Shown one piece after another: positions 34,793-46,090 of a stretch of DNA of 64,000 nt (positions are counted from its first letter, which is position 1; each line of letters starts with the position of its first letter). Source of the DNA: Pseudisothecium myosuroides (lineage: Eukaryota > Streptophyta > Bryopsida > Hypnales > Lembophyllaceae); assembly GCA_951799445.1 (NCBI GenBank), contig OX637289.1, positions 28,830,245-28,894,244 of the forward strand, read 5' to 3'. The notes beneath the pieces are model-generated. The model made no database searches and had not been told where the DNA came from. It saw only the letters and a program-made list of their open reading frames with translations. A program made the position numbers and the translations under genes.

Positions 34793-35728
34793 CCCCAGGA
34801 AGTTTTTGTTTATGTTTTCACCAAAACCGTTCCAAAACTGCCATTTCTAATACAAGTACCAAATTTTAGAAAAAAAAACATTTTTGAACACATGTAACCA
34901 TAAGATCTTATAGTACACTAGTTTAAGAAGATGTGGAAAAAATTTCAGAATTTTCCACTGTGTGGATTGCAAGATATTAACGTTTGAATGGACAAAAACC
35001 CTTTTTTTTGTCCTAGCAAAAAAATGGGCAGCTGCCCTTCTTAAGGTCACATTTGTATGAAAAAATGTCCAAAATGGTGGTTACTCTTTGGATTCATTCT
35101 TCAAGGCAAGTTGTCTACATGCTTGAAAAATTTCAGATCATTTGGAATTGTACAACATACAGAAAAAAAATAGTAACTAGAAAGAAGTAGAGAATGACTC
35201 AAAATACTAAATTGTCAAGAATTTTGTTATGAAATTGAAAATTGCCAATCCCAATAGTTGTAATGTTGTAATAGACAATCTACACCCAATGTTTTTGTTT
35301 GTTTTCAAAAATATTGAAAATTGAGTTAAATAAAGGACTTCAAAGTTTATTTTAGAGTAGAGATTCCATAACTACCCTCAAATTAAAATTCCTCATAACT
35401 TTTGACTCATTAATCCAAATGGAATGATTCAAAGCTTTCCATGTATATATAAATCTATAGAATCAATTTTAAATTTTTATTTTTCAAAGAAGTGATTTTT
35501 AAAGAATTTCTTTGAGCTGCCCGGGCTGCCCACTGAACGTAAAAAATTACATATTATGCAATAATTTTTTAACCCTGTAGTCAAAAGTTATGAAAATTGT
35601 CGGGCCTTGAAGCTACACTTTGGGCACATCTTGTGTGAAAATTTCAAAGAAAAAAAATAAAATTTCCATTCATAGTGAGTTGCCCAAAATCGCTATGTTG
35701 CTAAAAATGGTGTTTGGTCCTTTAGGGG
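34793..35728. mobile_element. TTAA-flanked element, copy C
   Basis: TTAA lies at 34789-34792 and 35729-35732. The left end CCCCAGGAAG is diverged, while the right end TCCTTTAGGGG is canonical. The first 700 bp match copies A and D; the last 220 bp differ from them, pointing to recombination between family members. It inserted into Y copy 1. Confidence 0.8.
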
Positions 35729-36441
35729 TTAATTTAAGTTGACTTCATCCATTCCCTAACCTAAACTTCATCCTTGATTTCCTTCTAGGATTTTTATTTT
35801 TTTCCTAAATTTGTACCAACTTTGGATTGCCTTAAGTATCTAATTCATATTTCTAATCCTAAATTTTCCTTTTTCTAAAGTATTAGGTTGGTCTAAACCA
35901 CCCTTTCCTTGTTCCTTGGCGTGCTGAATGGTTTTGAATTAGTTATTATTTTTAGAACTTTTATGATTTGTTCCTTATAGATGTTGATCTAAGCTTTCAA
36001 AATGGTCTCTAACTTGAAATTTGACTTTTCCTATCAAAAGTTATTGATGGATGAAGTTTGACCGCTAATTGGTGTTTAACACTTTATCCACGAATTCCAA
36101 AACTACTAACTCTAATTCCAAAACTAACTTCTAATTTTACTTTTGAATTCTAGGTTATTTCTACTTCCTAATTTCCTAAGTTTGTCCCTTTCGATTATTC
36201 CTAAGTGTTTTTCATCCAATCTAATTACCAAACTTCATCCATCTATATCTTCTTCAATTTAACTCTGATTTTAAAATGTTTTATCTTTTTGGAGACCTTT
36301 GGACCTATTATATAAGCTTATGAGCCTAACCTCTGGAAAAAAGATACTTTGGACATTCAAAATTAGACTTGTAATTCGGGTATCACGTATAAATGCATCT
36401 TTTGAAGATTCCAAAAAAAATAAGAGGGGTTAGTATTATAC

Positions 36442-36534
36442 CTCGGGTTGGGCCTCAACTGATAGGTGGTTCAACATGCCTACAAAGACTCTATTGTTTG
36501 TCATGTTTTGAGGTTGTTTGATGATTTTGCCCAT
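36442..36534 (-). other. Short first-exon-like frame of Y copy 1
   Basis: ATG at 36534-36532 opens 31 codons with no stop (MGKIIKQPQNMTNNRV ... VEAQPE), ending GAG|GTATAA, a good splice donor in phase 0. It has the same layout as the frames at 47516-47575 and 59284-59364, though the residues are not conserved. Product unknown. Confidence 0.3.
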
Positions 36535-37889
36535 GGCTTAAAGAAGGTCCAGTAATACAAATACAGAAACTTTATACTACTTCATCTTTTCCTTCTCTTT
36601 TCTCTCTTTTACTTCACTATTTTTCTACTCCAATTATTGTTTTCTTAAGGTTGACCTTGGTAGGATAAGATTCTTCAAGGCTCCAACGTCCAAACAATAA
36701 TTGACTATTGAATTCCCTATCTTGTATTCTATTCAATTATTATTCTATCCAAGTGGTTAATGGCTTGAACGTTTCTCTAAGATTTCCTTCTAAATCCTAT
36801 CAACTTCTAAATTGCACTTCAACTACCAAATGGACTCTTCATTCTTTTCACTTGTACTTTGAGTTTTGAGCTTGATCTAATTGAAGTTTGAAGAGGCGAA
36901 AGCTTTGAGAGGTTTCTTTTTCAATTGTATTGTTAATTGTCTACTCTTTCTATTTTACTTTTCTCTTCTACCTTCTCTTTTTTCTTGCAACTCTTGCTAA
37001 TATGTATTTTTATGGAATTTTTTGCATTGATTGTGACTCTTTTAAACCCAATCAACCTAGACTTAGAAATTAAACTAGTAGCACTGAGCCCCAGAAAGTT
37101 TTGATTTTCAAAGGATATTCTTGAAATAGAATTGCAGCATTTAACTCTGGAATTCGACAAACTGCCACAGACTACACAGATAGGCCGTAGACCGATCACA
37201 AGATGTCAAGACAGGTGAGATGGTCAGATTTCAGAACCTTGTTCTAGGGTTTGAGACCTCGCTCTTGGTTTCAGGGACCTTGTTCTTGGATTTTGGAACC
37301 TTATGAGCTCCCAATTTGTCATTTGGGACTTGTAGTGTTTTTTTTTTTGAAATTTGCAATTTAAAGTTGATAAAAGTATACAAAAAACCATAAAAGAGTG
37401 TAGAATCAAAATAGGGTCGTGTCATATCCATTATAGTATTTGGTCTAGTTTTGATTTTATACCTAAAATTCTCCAAATTTTGCCTAAAAATAGAATAGAA
37501 ATCACAAGATAGCGGGACTTGTTGGGTTTGAGTCACATAGCTCCAAACGGGCTAAATCCCATCGTGAATGTAGCAATACATGGCTAAGTCGGTCCAAGGG
37601 ATCCACGGCGAGGCTACTAGGTAGGGTCCTAGAGTTAGATTTTGAATTCCCTATTACATCGATGAATTCCCAAAATTTCCAATTGTTAGCATGCAGGAGT
37701 CACTAACGCAAGACGGACCCGTGGAGGAATTTACTACCCAAGGATGGTGTTCAAGAGTAAATCTCATACCATGAGTCCAACGGCCAAATCGATTTGTTAA
37801 GATTCCCTCATATGCAAAAGATTCCCGTACCATCGACAACTCAAGGAGACGGCCAATTTGGATCTGCACGGACCAATTGTGCCAGGTAT
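36535..37889. other. Unassigned interval
   Basis: No gene. From 37230 to 37330 the phrase 'ttctagggtttgagacc / ttggtttcagggacc / ttggattttggaacc' repeats three times (unit about 27-28 bp). The upstream boundary of X copy 1 probably lies between about 37640 and 37890. Confidence 0.4.
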
Positions 37890-38561
37890 AGAAACGCACC
37901 TCCATATCTTTCGTGAGACTCCCTGAAAGGTCCCATAAAAATTCTCGGCATCTTCTGACTTGCAGAAGAATCTTCCAACGGGAATTTCGTGGAAATTACC
38001 TAGGTTGCGGTAAAATCTCACTAAAAATTAGAATAGCTTGTTTTATGTTAATAATGCACTTCAATAAGTTTCACAACATTCCGATAGCGACAAGTACCCG
38101 AACCGGCAAGATTCTTTGGGAATTAATCACGTGGTGGGGTTCCCACAACGTTGACCAGCATTCTGAGACTATATGACGGCAAAACAAAGTCAACAAAGAG
38201 TTTTTTTCTACTCTCTTGCATCTACCGGAGACCCTAAGCTAGTTACTTTTCTCAAAATAGGAGGCCCCCAAGATTTATAAATTTACTTAATTTGGTTTTT
38301 AATCTAGGCTAGCCTACGATGGATTTTTGGTCCCAGTTTGGAGGATGAAGATTGCAGGACTATATATGGCAATCTGGAGCCAACGGCGCAATCCATTTGA
38401 CATTTGGAGTTAATCTCCAAAAGTTAGGGTGTTGCTCCAGTATAGGTGGTAGATAGTTAAATTTTAGAAGTAGGATGAAAATCTTTGAGGATGAGGATGA
38501 AAATCCAAGTTGATAAGGTTACTAGTAGGAATTTAGAAGGAGGAGTGGGCCCTTGGAAACC

Positions 38562-38570
38562 TATATAAGG
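38562..38570 (+). promoter_or_regulatory. TATA box of X copy 1
   Basis: TATATAAGG within 'ggaaacctatataagggctc'. At the equivalent positions the two inverted X copies have TATATAAGG (51019-51027, minus) and TTATAAGGC (around 61792-61799, minus). Retention of a TATA element in three diverged copies supports real promoter function at the time of spread. Confidence 0.5.
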
Positions 38571-38879
38571 GCTCTGTTTCCCTCTCTAAAATCACCCCCA
38601 TATTTGTTTTGGGTCTGTGGGTCCAAGTTATTTTGAATATTTTGGCGGTTTGAAGCCAAAAACCTCTACAGTGTTTTTGTAGCACTTTTGGCTCCATTGT
38701 TGTTGTATTTCAAGCTTTGAAGGTCCTTGGAGGTCCTTCTATCTTGCTTTGTGTACTTTTGTGTCCTCTTGTTGTGAGTTAAGAGTCTTTCTATACTTTG
38801 TGTATCCTTCTTGTATCCTCGTGAGCTAGCTTATGTGGTTTAGGAGTCTTTTGGGGGTCTTGCACTAACTCTAAAGTAA

Positions 38880-39400
38880 TCCCCCACCGTACCTTGGCGA
38901 TGCCGCTTTGGGGGGCCTTTAGTGTGTGAGTTTTATATTACTACGTTGTCCTAACTTATTGTTTTCTTCCTTAAGTGTTCTTACCTTCTTCTAAAGTCTC
39001 CCTTATTGTGTGGACCCCCCCTCCAAGATGGCAAAGCATTGAACCTTCTTTACGTATTCTCTTCTAAAAGTGTGTTCTATCTTCTTTCTAATGTTTCCCT
39101 TGTTGAATGGATCCCCCTCCGAGACGGCGAAGTTTTGACTTTGTTGTGTGTTTTCTTTAAGTGTATTTTTCTACCTTCTTTTAAAGTCTCCCTTGTTGTG
39201 TGGACCCCCCTCGAAGACAGCAAAGTTTTGAATCTGTGACTAAGTCAAAGTCCTACAGTGTGTGTTAAACCTGTCCCAGACGGCGGAGCTACGGACCCTC
39301 GGAGTGCCACAAAGTTCTAAAGTTGGTGTTAAACCCAACTTAGCAGCGAAGCTTTGAACTTCCATGGTTCTTAGTTCCAAAGTATAGTTTCCAAGACATT
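38880..39400 (+). repeat. Degenerate tandem repeats in the X leader
   Basis: Units of about 80-110 bp containing 'tctcccttgttgtgtggacccccctc' and 'gacggcgaagttttga'-like words occur at about 38990, 39090, 39185 and 39280. The inverted copies have the complementary 'caaagctttgtcgt' words at 49500-49710 and around 61180. Confidence 0.6.
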
Positions 39401-39782
39401 CTTCAAAACGTCCAAAGTTTAGCTTCCAAGATATTTAGTTTTCTTCGTGTTTGGCAAGTCCCGTGTATCCAAGTTTTAGTAAGTCCAATTTTTTTCCAAT
39501 TTTTTAGCAAGTCCCGTATACCCAAGTTTTAGCAAATCCAATTTTTTTCAATTCTTAGCCAGTCTAGCCTATCCAAGTTTGTAAAAAAATCAGTCCAATT
39601 TCAAAAAACTGGTCCAAAAATTGGCCTAAAAAAAACTACATCACAAAGTTTAGACCCTACGATTTGCCAACAATTATTGTGCGGTTATCGTTGTTTCATG
39701 GGTTCGTATCATAATCGCACTGACTCAATATATTTTTACGCACTGAATCAGTGCGAAAACAATGAATATCAATAGCGTACGG

Positions 39783-40157
39783 TGTCGCGAAGTTTGCGGT
39801 CTATCTAGAAAAGCACGGAGCTTCTAGCTGTGGTGAATGTTTGTATTTTTAAAGACTAGTCAAGAATCAAGTACAACGTACCAAAAATCAAGTATCAAAA
39901 ATTAAGAATCAAATATCAAAATTTATAAATATATTAACTTCAAAAAAACAACACACCTCATAATAATAATAATCATCTTCCTATTTCCTTTAAATACTAA
40001 TTATTTAAATAAAAATAGTTAAAACTTGAAGCTACTGTAAAAGTTAAAATAAAAATAAAATCCACTCGACCTTCGAGTAACTAAATACCCATTATAGAGT
40101 TAACATGAAAATAAATAGATGATTAATTTTAACTAGTAGACGGCCCACATCACGACA
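39783..40157 (-). repeat. 3' LTR of the Gypsy element
   Basis: 375 bp with TGTCG...CGACA ends. It differs from the right LTR (46091-46463) by about six substitutions and one small variable patch near 39950, about 2 percent divergence. Just inside it, on the minus strand, the purine-rich AAGGGGTGGA (40158-40167) is the likely polypurine tract. Confidence 0.9.
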
Positions 40158-40227
40158 TCCACCCCTTATAAACCTGCACATCCTCTGGTATGTGCTGATT
40201 TAGAATCCAAAAAGATGTGGGCCTTCA

Positions 40228-41052
40228 TTAACCTTCAATCCTTTGATCATCATCTTCAGCTTCATTTACTTCATCTTCAGCTCCTTCAATGTCATCTTCA
40301 AAATCTTCATATAGTTGTTCCTCTCCTCGGCAACGAAACAACTTGACACGTTTGCCTGCAATAGGAATTCTCAACTCCGATCCATCCAATTCTCGCAATA
40401 AATATGTAGCATTGTCATAAGCCTGCTTAACAACATATGGCCCAAACCAACGTTTAGCAAACTTCCTCACTGTACTATGTTGATTATCCAAGCTACTGTC
40501 ATAAACTAATACCCAATCACCATTTTGAATCGGTTGGGAGCGTAATCGATGCTTGCGGTCAAATCTATCCTTGTTCTTCTCCCTTGCTTCTTTCAACTTC
40601 ATGATAGCAATTTCAATATCCTTTGGCCTTCTTTCCAGCTGTCGAATCCGTAATGCTAGAAGTTCCTCCCTGTTAAGCCCATCTTCCCATGGTAATACAT
40701 TCCATGTAGGCACAACTTCCTCAATTGGCATAACCGGTTTTTGCCCATAAATCAGTTTAGCAGGCATATATCCAGTAATAGAACGATGGGTAGTGCGGTC
40801 AGCCCATAGTGCAAAAGGTAATAACTTTGGCCAATCATTCGATTTACCATTACAAGATTTCACTAATGCTTTGACAATTGGTGCATGTCCACGCTCACTC
40901 TTGCCATTGCCTTCTGGATTATAAGCTGTCGTCAATGCAAGTTTGATCCCCAAGTTGCCAAAAAACTCCCGTGCTGCTTTAGCATCCAATTCCCCTCTGT
41001 CAGCAGTAATTTTCCCTACACAAACATAACGGCAAATGACCTCCTCCAACAA
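40228..41052 (-). pseudogene. Integrase catalytic core (rest) and C-terminal domain
   Basis: The frame holds the second and third acidic residues of the DDE integrase: D in TADRGEL and E in GNGKSERGH. A typical Gypsy C-terminal module with GPY/F motif (KFAKRWFGPYVV) follows. It ends in an acidic tail of about 30 residues and a stop at 40228-40230 that is probably natural. It is separated from the N-terminal part of integrase by a TGA at 41056-41058. The ATG at 41050-41052 is only where the frame reopens. Confidence 0.85.
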
Positions 41053-41055
41053 AAA

Positions 41056-41397
41056 TCAACAAACTGCTTCAGTTTCTTTGGTACGTAGAGCTCGTCCTTC
41101 CACTTGATTTGATAAATCCTCCCGGGCAAGTACCAAATACTTCTTCTGTCCAAATCCCATAGGCATTGCAACTAAATCAACCACCCATTTGTAATGAATA
41201 GCTAATGGAAAAGTAGGATGTAACCCGTCCATGTGCCGTATGTTTGAATACATCTGGCAAGTTTCACATGATCCTACAAACCCCACCACGTCCTTGTACA
41301 TACCCTTCCACCAATACTTCTCTTTGATCTTGGCAAAAGTTGCCCATATACCACGATGCCCAGCCCACCAACTCTCATGGAATTCACTAATGATCAA
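41056..41397 (-). pseudogene. Integrase zinc-binding domain and start of the catalytic core
   Basis: A His-His-Cys-Cys zinc-binding motif is readable: FHESWWAGHRG, then 31 residues later CETC. It is followed by the first catalytic Asp in WVVDLVAMP. A TAG (41398-41400) separates it from the RNase H frame and a TGA (41056-41058) from the rest of integrase; the frame is the same on both sides of each stop. Confidence 0.85.
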
Positions 41398-42555
41398 CTA
41401 TTGCCCCTCTGAGCCACATACTACTCGTTGAGGCATCCCACCCCTTTGTTTTGGACGCTTCCATAAAAATCTAGCTTGAAGAAAATAACCATAAGCCTTC
41501 CTTCGAATCCTCTTGAATTCCTCATCTGTCCACCCTTCTTGGCGTTGAAGTGTACTCAAGTATCTCCCAATATGTAACCATTCACCTTCATGAGACTCCT
41601 CCAAAAATAGTTCCAATGGTATGGCCAAACATAAGCCCTCCCTTCTTGCCAATGAAGTAGAATAAAAATTTGTACCAATATCTTCCTCATCATCAATCAT
41701 CTCCTCTTCACCTTCATATCTTGCACGTGACAACATATTAGCAACTGGATTGTCCTTTCCCGCAATGTGTTTGAACTCCTGATCCATAGATTTGATGAAG
41801 GCAATCCACCTCAACATAGCTATGTCTGGTGTAGAACAACTAGCAATCATCCCCAATAAAGGTAAACAGTCTGTTTCTACAACCATTGCAATTCCGATCA
41901 AATAATCCTTCTCATTTTTCATTGCAGTCACCACACCCCACAACTCTCTTTTAACCTGAGCATATGACCGTTGGCGTAAATTCAAAACCTTTGCTCCAAA
42001 TCTAACTACATATCTATCCCCGTTCTCATCATCTTGCCCAATTGCCCATCCAATTCCTATTGGACTAGCATCAACTGTTAGTATAACTGGTCTTCCACAC
42101 TCATAGTCTATCTTCTTCAATGTAGGTGGCGAAGAAAGAAGTTTCTTCAACTTCTTCATTGCATTACTTTGCTCTTCCTCCCATTGAAACTTCCGCCCCT
42201 TTCTTAGCAAACAATACAACGGATCTGCCACATGCGCATAGTGAGGAATCCAAATACAATAGAAGATACATGCTCCCAAAAACCTTCGTACCTCTGTTGT
42301 GTTTTCACACTCTTTCATCCTCTGGATTGCATCCACTTTCTCCATAGATGGCTTCCTTCCATATGGACCACACATATGTCCCACAACTAGAACCTCTCTC
42401 ACACCAAACATTGACTTAACCCCGGATAAAGTCAAATGAACCTCTTCCAGTTTTGACAAAATCTTATCACAATCATGAATATGCTCTGCTACAAACTTTC
42501 GGCACCCCTTTAAATCCAATGTCTCGTCTTTCTCCTCCTCCATCACTCCATGCAC
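41398..42555 (-). pseudogene. Reverse transcriptase thumb and RNase H
   Basis: The first third has the RT connection sequence (VVGHMCGPYGRKPS, then RRFLGACIFYCIWIPHYA). RNase H follows: TVDASPIGIGWAIG (Asp), AQVKRELWGVV (Glu), VVETDCLPLLGM (Asp), and at the end NPVANMLSRA, where the usual fourth Asp is Asn. That change would be expected to impair RNase H, unless this lineage tolerates it. A frameshift at about 42543-42560 separates this frame from the RT palm. Confidence 0.85.
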
Positions 42556-43142
42556 CCTTTGATAGGCACATCATCCAAAAATGGCATCGTCTTCTCTGGA
42601 ATGAAGTCCCTTAACACCTTGTTCATCGCATTCATCATATGCGCTACAGAATTTGTAGCCCCCTGTGGTAAAGTGCACATCCTCAATAATCCCAAAGGCG
42701 TTCTTAATGTAGTCAAATCTCTACTCTGTACATCCAATTGAAATTGATCATATCCTGAATAAAGATCTCCTATTGAATAGATTGCCCTTCCAGCAAATGC
42801 CTCTGCAAACTCATCCACAATAGGACTAGAACCCATGTTCCTAATTGTCACCTTATTCACCGGCTATAAGTCTTGAATGAATCTCAACTTTCCATTCTTC
42901 TTAGGCACTGTAAACCATCGGTTGGAGTACGGCGCTATAGAAGGTTCTAATATACCCATCTTGATCTTCTCATTCAATAATTCTATCAATTGTGGCAAAT
43001 GTGCCCTAGGAACTGAAATAGGCCGCAAATTCCACGATACATGTGGAATTGTAAAGATAACCATCGATGCTACAACACTCGGATCTACACATCCAATCTC
43101 ATTTGGTTCAAATGCAAATGCCTTACCATGACTCATCAACAT
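42543..43142 (-). pseudogene. Reverse transcriptase fingers and palm
   Basis: Covers the RT start (KIKMGILEPSIAPYSNRWF, then PKKNGKLRFIQDL), a TAG at 42864-42866, the palm (FAGRAIYSIGDLYSGYDQF) and the catalytic FLDD in MPFLDDVPIKG, the equivalent of YxDD. The catalytic Asp pair is kept. The frame upstream to 43649 is the same, broken only by the TAA at 43161-43163. Confidence 0.88.
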
Positions 43143-43160
43143 CTCCCTAAATCTTCTTGC

Positions 43161-43921
43161 TTACACCTCCATCAGAAAGTCTTTGCCTCCAACCTTAAGT
43201 CCATCCAAAGCCATATCTGTAAACTCATGCCCAATCTTCTTCGGATCCCTCAAGTTTGGTTGCATTGCGGCTCTTCCAACCTTCTCCTCACAATCTAATG
43301 GTAGTGGTAATGCTACTGGTTTTACCTTCCTTGCAACCGTCTTGTACTTCGTCTCAACCCGCACCTCATATCTGTCAATGAATCCATCTACCTCATCATA
43401 AAGTTGCTTTGAATGCACATGCACTATCTTGTCTTCACCCTCAATTCCTAAATCCAACAAAACATTCAACTCCCCCATAGTATCACCCAAGTACGATTCT
43501 TCAATCACGCCTGTTATACATTCGCCCTCTTCAAGTTCACTTGCTTTCTTCAATTCGGTTTCAATACTTTTAATGTACCGCCTCTCTTCTCTCTTCAACC
43601 TGTTTATATTTTTATATGAAATAGATCCGTCCCTAGATAAACCAACCAAACCCTCAGCTCCATCTTCCTTTCTATTCCGCGGGAAGCCACCACCCTTTTT
43701 ACCACTGCAACCCCGCCTTACAATGGCATGTGGTGAAAATCCCTTGTAAAATCATAATTGTCTCCAAACTCCCTACTCACCTTTGGCAATGGATGAGTCC
43801 TCAAATTCACACGATTTCTCTCATGATTTGCACAAACAGTCAAGAATTGTACGGTTTGCGTCCCATCCCGACTTCTAATCTTGGCGTATGCTGACCCATT
43901 GTCCGTCACCTTCGTCTCCAT
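43161..43921 (-). pseudogene. Region between protease and reverse transcriptase
   Basis: The first part (43921-43718) continues the protease frame past a TGA (43922-43924) and contains VQFLTVCANHERNR, the usual protease tail. A frameshift lies between about 43718 and 43650. The rest (43649-43161) is a charged linker without a known catalytic motif. Confidence 0.6.
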
Positions 43922-44206
43922 TCATGTAGTTGTAATATACGATTGCCCAAGAATGATGGGGTACGTAGAGTTGGCTTGAACAAAGAAGTTTTGCTCGTCT
44001 TTCACATCACCAATCAACATACTTATATTTGGACAAGCGCCATACAAATCTCCTTGTGAATTGTTTGCCGCCCTAATTAGCCAACCGTGGTCAGTATCAA
44101 TAGGCCACTTCCCTTGCCCATATAGCTCCTTTGACATTAGGTTGATCTCCGAGCCGTGGTCAACCAACGCAACAACAGGTTCTTCTAGATTCCCTAGCTT
44201 AATCAA
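43922..44206 (-). pseudogene. Retroviral-type aspartic protease
   Basis: The active-site loop is ALVDHGSEINLMS, with Asp-His-Gly where most retroelement proteases have Asp-Thr/Ser-Gly. The C-terminal YPIILGQSYI matches the conserved ILG motif. The context between gag and RT fits. His at this position may be a lineage feature, since the rest of the loop is well kept. Confidence 0.8.
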
Positions 44207-44227
44207 AGTTTCTGTTGTAGCCCTTGC

Positions 44228-44548
44228 CTAGTGACTTCGAGAATAGTGACTTAAAGCTTGAATCTCTCCATCTTCTAGAATCGATCCCATCCTAGCAACA
44301 TTTCCATAGACATAACCAACATCACCTTTGTCTTCCTCACCCTCACCCACCTTTACTCCTTGTGCATCCGAAGTTGTAACATCCCCCAGACTCTGTCGTT
44401 TCCTCTTGATGATGTCAATGATAACCTCATGAAACTTACGTTTTGCAATTCCCAAAACTTCACCCAACGTAAATTCTACCTTCCCGTTCAAAATGCGCTC
44501 CTCCAGTACCTTCTTCAAATCCGTAGCAACCTCTATATCAGACTGCAA
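44228..44548 (-). pseudogene. Gag-to-protease linker frame
   Basis: Same reading frame as its neighbours on both sides, separated by TAG at 44564-44566 and TAG at 44228-44230. It is charged and helical-looking (EVATDLKKVLEERILNGKVE) with no enzyme motif. Confidence 0.6.
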
Positions 44549-44563
44549 CTTATAAGCTGGAGC

Positions 44564-45547
44564 CTAGCTTTTCCCCTTCATTGGTACTTCGGGGCCCGAC
44601 TTTGCCTGTTGTATTTTCTCTGTCTTGTTAGCTTTCTTTGACGAACCTTCACCAGCTTCATCTCTCTTCCGCTTCTCTTCTACTATTGCTTCATGTTGAT
44701 TTCTGGCAATGTATGCATGAATGGACAAGCTATCAACTGGTTCATTCCAACCCGTGGCCTGACGAATAGAATCACCTACAAGACGCAACTTCTCCTTGGC
44801 AAGTCCCTTACCCTCAGCAAGTTCCATTGCTCTTACCCACATTGTATTGAATTGGCTTGGTAGGTCAATGCTCACTTCCGCACAATCACGAACAAGCCCA
44901 ACTCCATAAGTTTTTCCCTCATTGCTTGAGATTGAATGAACCTTAGATGTATCCTCTATCATTGCTTTCATACCTCCTTTTCCAAAGTTTAGCTCCAATG
45001 GTAATCCTGTCTCTATTGAGTGAATTTTTCCTTCTTTAAAAAACACGATATTATTACGCAATGCCTCCGTGAAATGAAGACATTCCCTTCTTGAATGTTC
45101 AAGACTATCACACCACATACAACGAAGAGGCAACCTTCCTCCTATCTGCCCAGATTTGGGTTTTGAAGCTGGATCACCTGAAACCTGCCCTTTCTCTTCA
45201 AGCTTGGCAAATTTTAGCTTCAATTCCTGTATACTCTTTACCAACTCATCCATGGCTAAATCTTCAACCTTTGCATGAATACGAGATGGTTTGGAGCTAG
45301 ATGGATTGCCATAAGAGTGCGTCACAACTGGTACTTCAACCTTAACATCGCTCACAACAGACTTATCCCTCCGCCGTTGTCTCTTAGTGAGCAATGATAC
45401 AGCTCCTTCTACATCCTTCCAGTCAGACTTCAACCCACGCTCTTCATTATGATCTTCTAAGAGTGGTTCAAGCTTTTTCTTGCAACCACGGATCCGCTGC
45501 CTGTATAAACAACTCCGTCTTCTCCACATGCAAAGTTGTTTTTTCAA
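44564..45547 (-). pseudogene. Gag C-terminal part with CCHC zinc knuckle
   Basis: Contains a canonical C-X2-C-X4-H-X4-C knuckle in CMWCDSLEHSRREC, which would bind the element's RNA, followed by a conserved-looking stretch (FFKEGKIHSIETGLPLELNF). The N-terminal part is Lys/Arg-rich. The frame is offset from the upstream gag frame by a length change in an A run near 45475, and it closes with the TAG at 44564-44566. Confidence 0.8.
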
Positions 45548-46073
45548 TCCCCGTCAATTGCACATATTGACGCTTGAACTCCTTCAATAATTCATTTGCT
45601 AATAAGCCCTTATTAAGTCGCACCACCCACTCCAAGAATGATCTTTTTGTTACCTTCTCTGAATCCTCCATAAAAAATTCTTCCTTTAATGCTTGCACAA
45701 ATGCCTCCCAAGTCTCACCATCATTTTCTCCTAACTCCCTCACCTTTCCACGAATCTCAGGGACCACACAAAGCTCAAAACTCTCAATCATCTCACGCTC
45801 TGAAACTCGGTTCAACTCCATCTCTCTTACATAAATCCGAATGCATTTTGAAATGTCCTTCCCATCAAATTGATCCATCTTGTTTACAATAGAATGCAAT
45901 GCTTGGGTTGCCATTGCTTCCCTTCGTTGCTCAACTTGTTGTTGTCTTGTAAATAAGTTGAATGCCTCAAACATCCTCATTGTGCCTTCATCCAATGTGC
46001 CAAGTGGACCACCCCTTGGTCCATGTTGATCCTCCATGTCTAATACAAAGCACTGCCACTCCGATCTCTTCAC
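45468..46073 (-). pseudogene. Gag N-terminal/capsid part
   Basis: 201 codons from ATG 46073 near the primer-binding site. The helical sequence has the retrotransposon-gag signature (WEAFVQALKEEFF ... VVRLNKGLLANELLKEFKRQ). It runs into a TGA at 45468-45470 because of a 1-bp length difference in a run of A. The capsid-like part would form the particle. Confidence 0.8.
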
Positions 46074-46086
46074 GTCGAGTTCACCA
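46070..46086 (-). promoter_or_regulatory. Primer-binding site, tRNA-Trp type
   Basis: On the minus strand it reads TGGTGAACTCGACGTGA, four bases inside the 5' LTR. As I recall the plant tRNA-Trp 3' end, this is complementary to it at all but one position. Confidence 0.65.
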
Positions 46087-46090
46087 AAGA

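Larger units (their letters stand above)
34310..36534 (-). repeat. Y-type repeat (exon plus degenerate intron tract), copy 1, interrupted by element C
   Basis: On the minus strand this copy starts with a short open exon (36534-36442), continues through a long degenerate tract of 'tta-gaa-gtt'-like words, and ends with 'tccattgcttggaagg' near 34420 and a 'cacccttagtaa' block near 34340. The same order is found at 47516-49350 (plus) and 58500-59364 (minus). Element C (34793-35728) sits inside. No X promoter part is recognisable upstream, so this may be a truncated family member. Confidence 0.55.
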
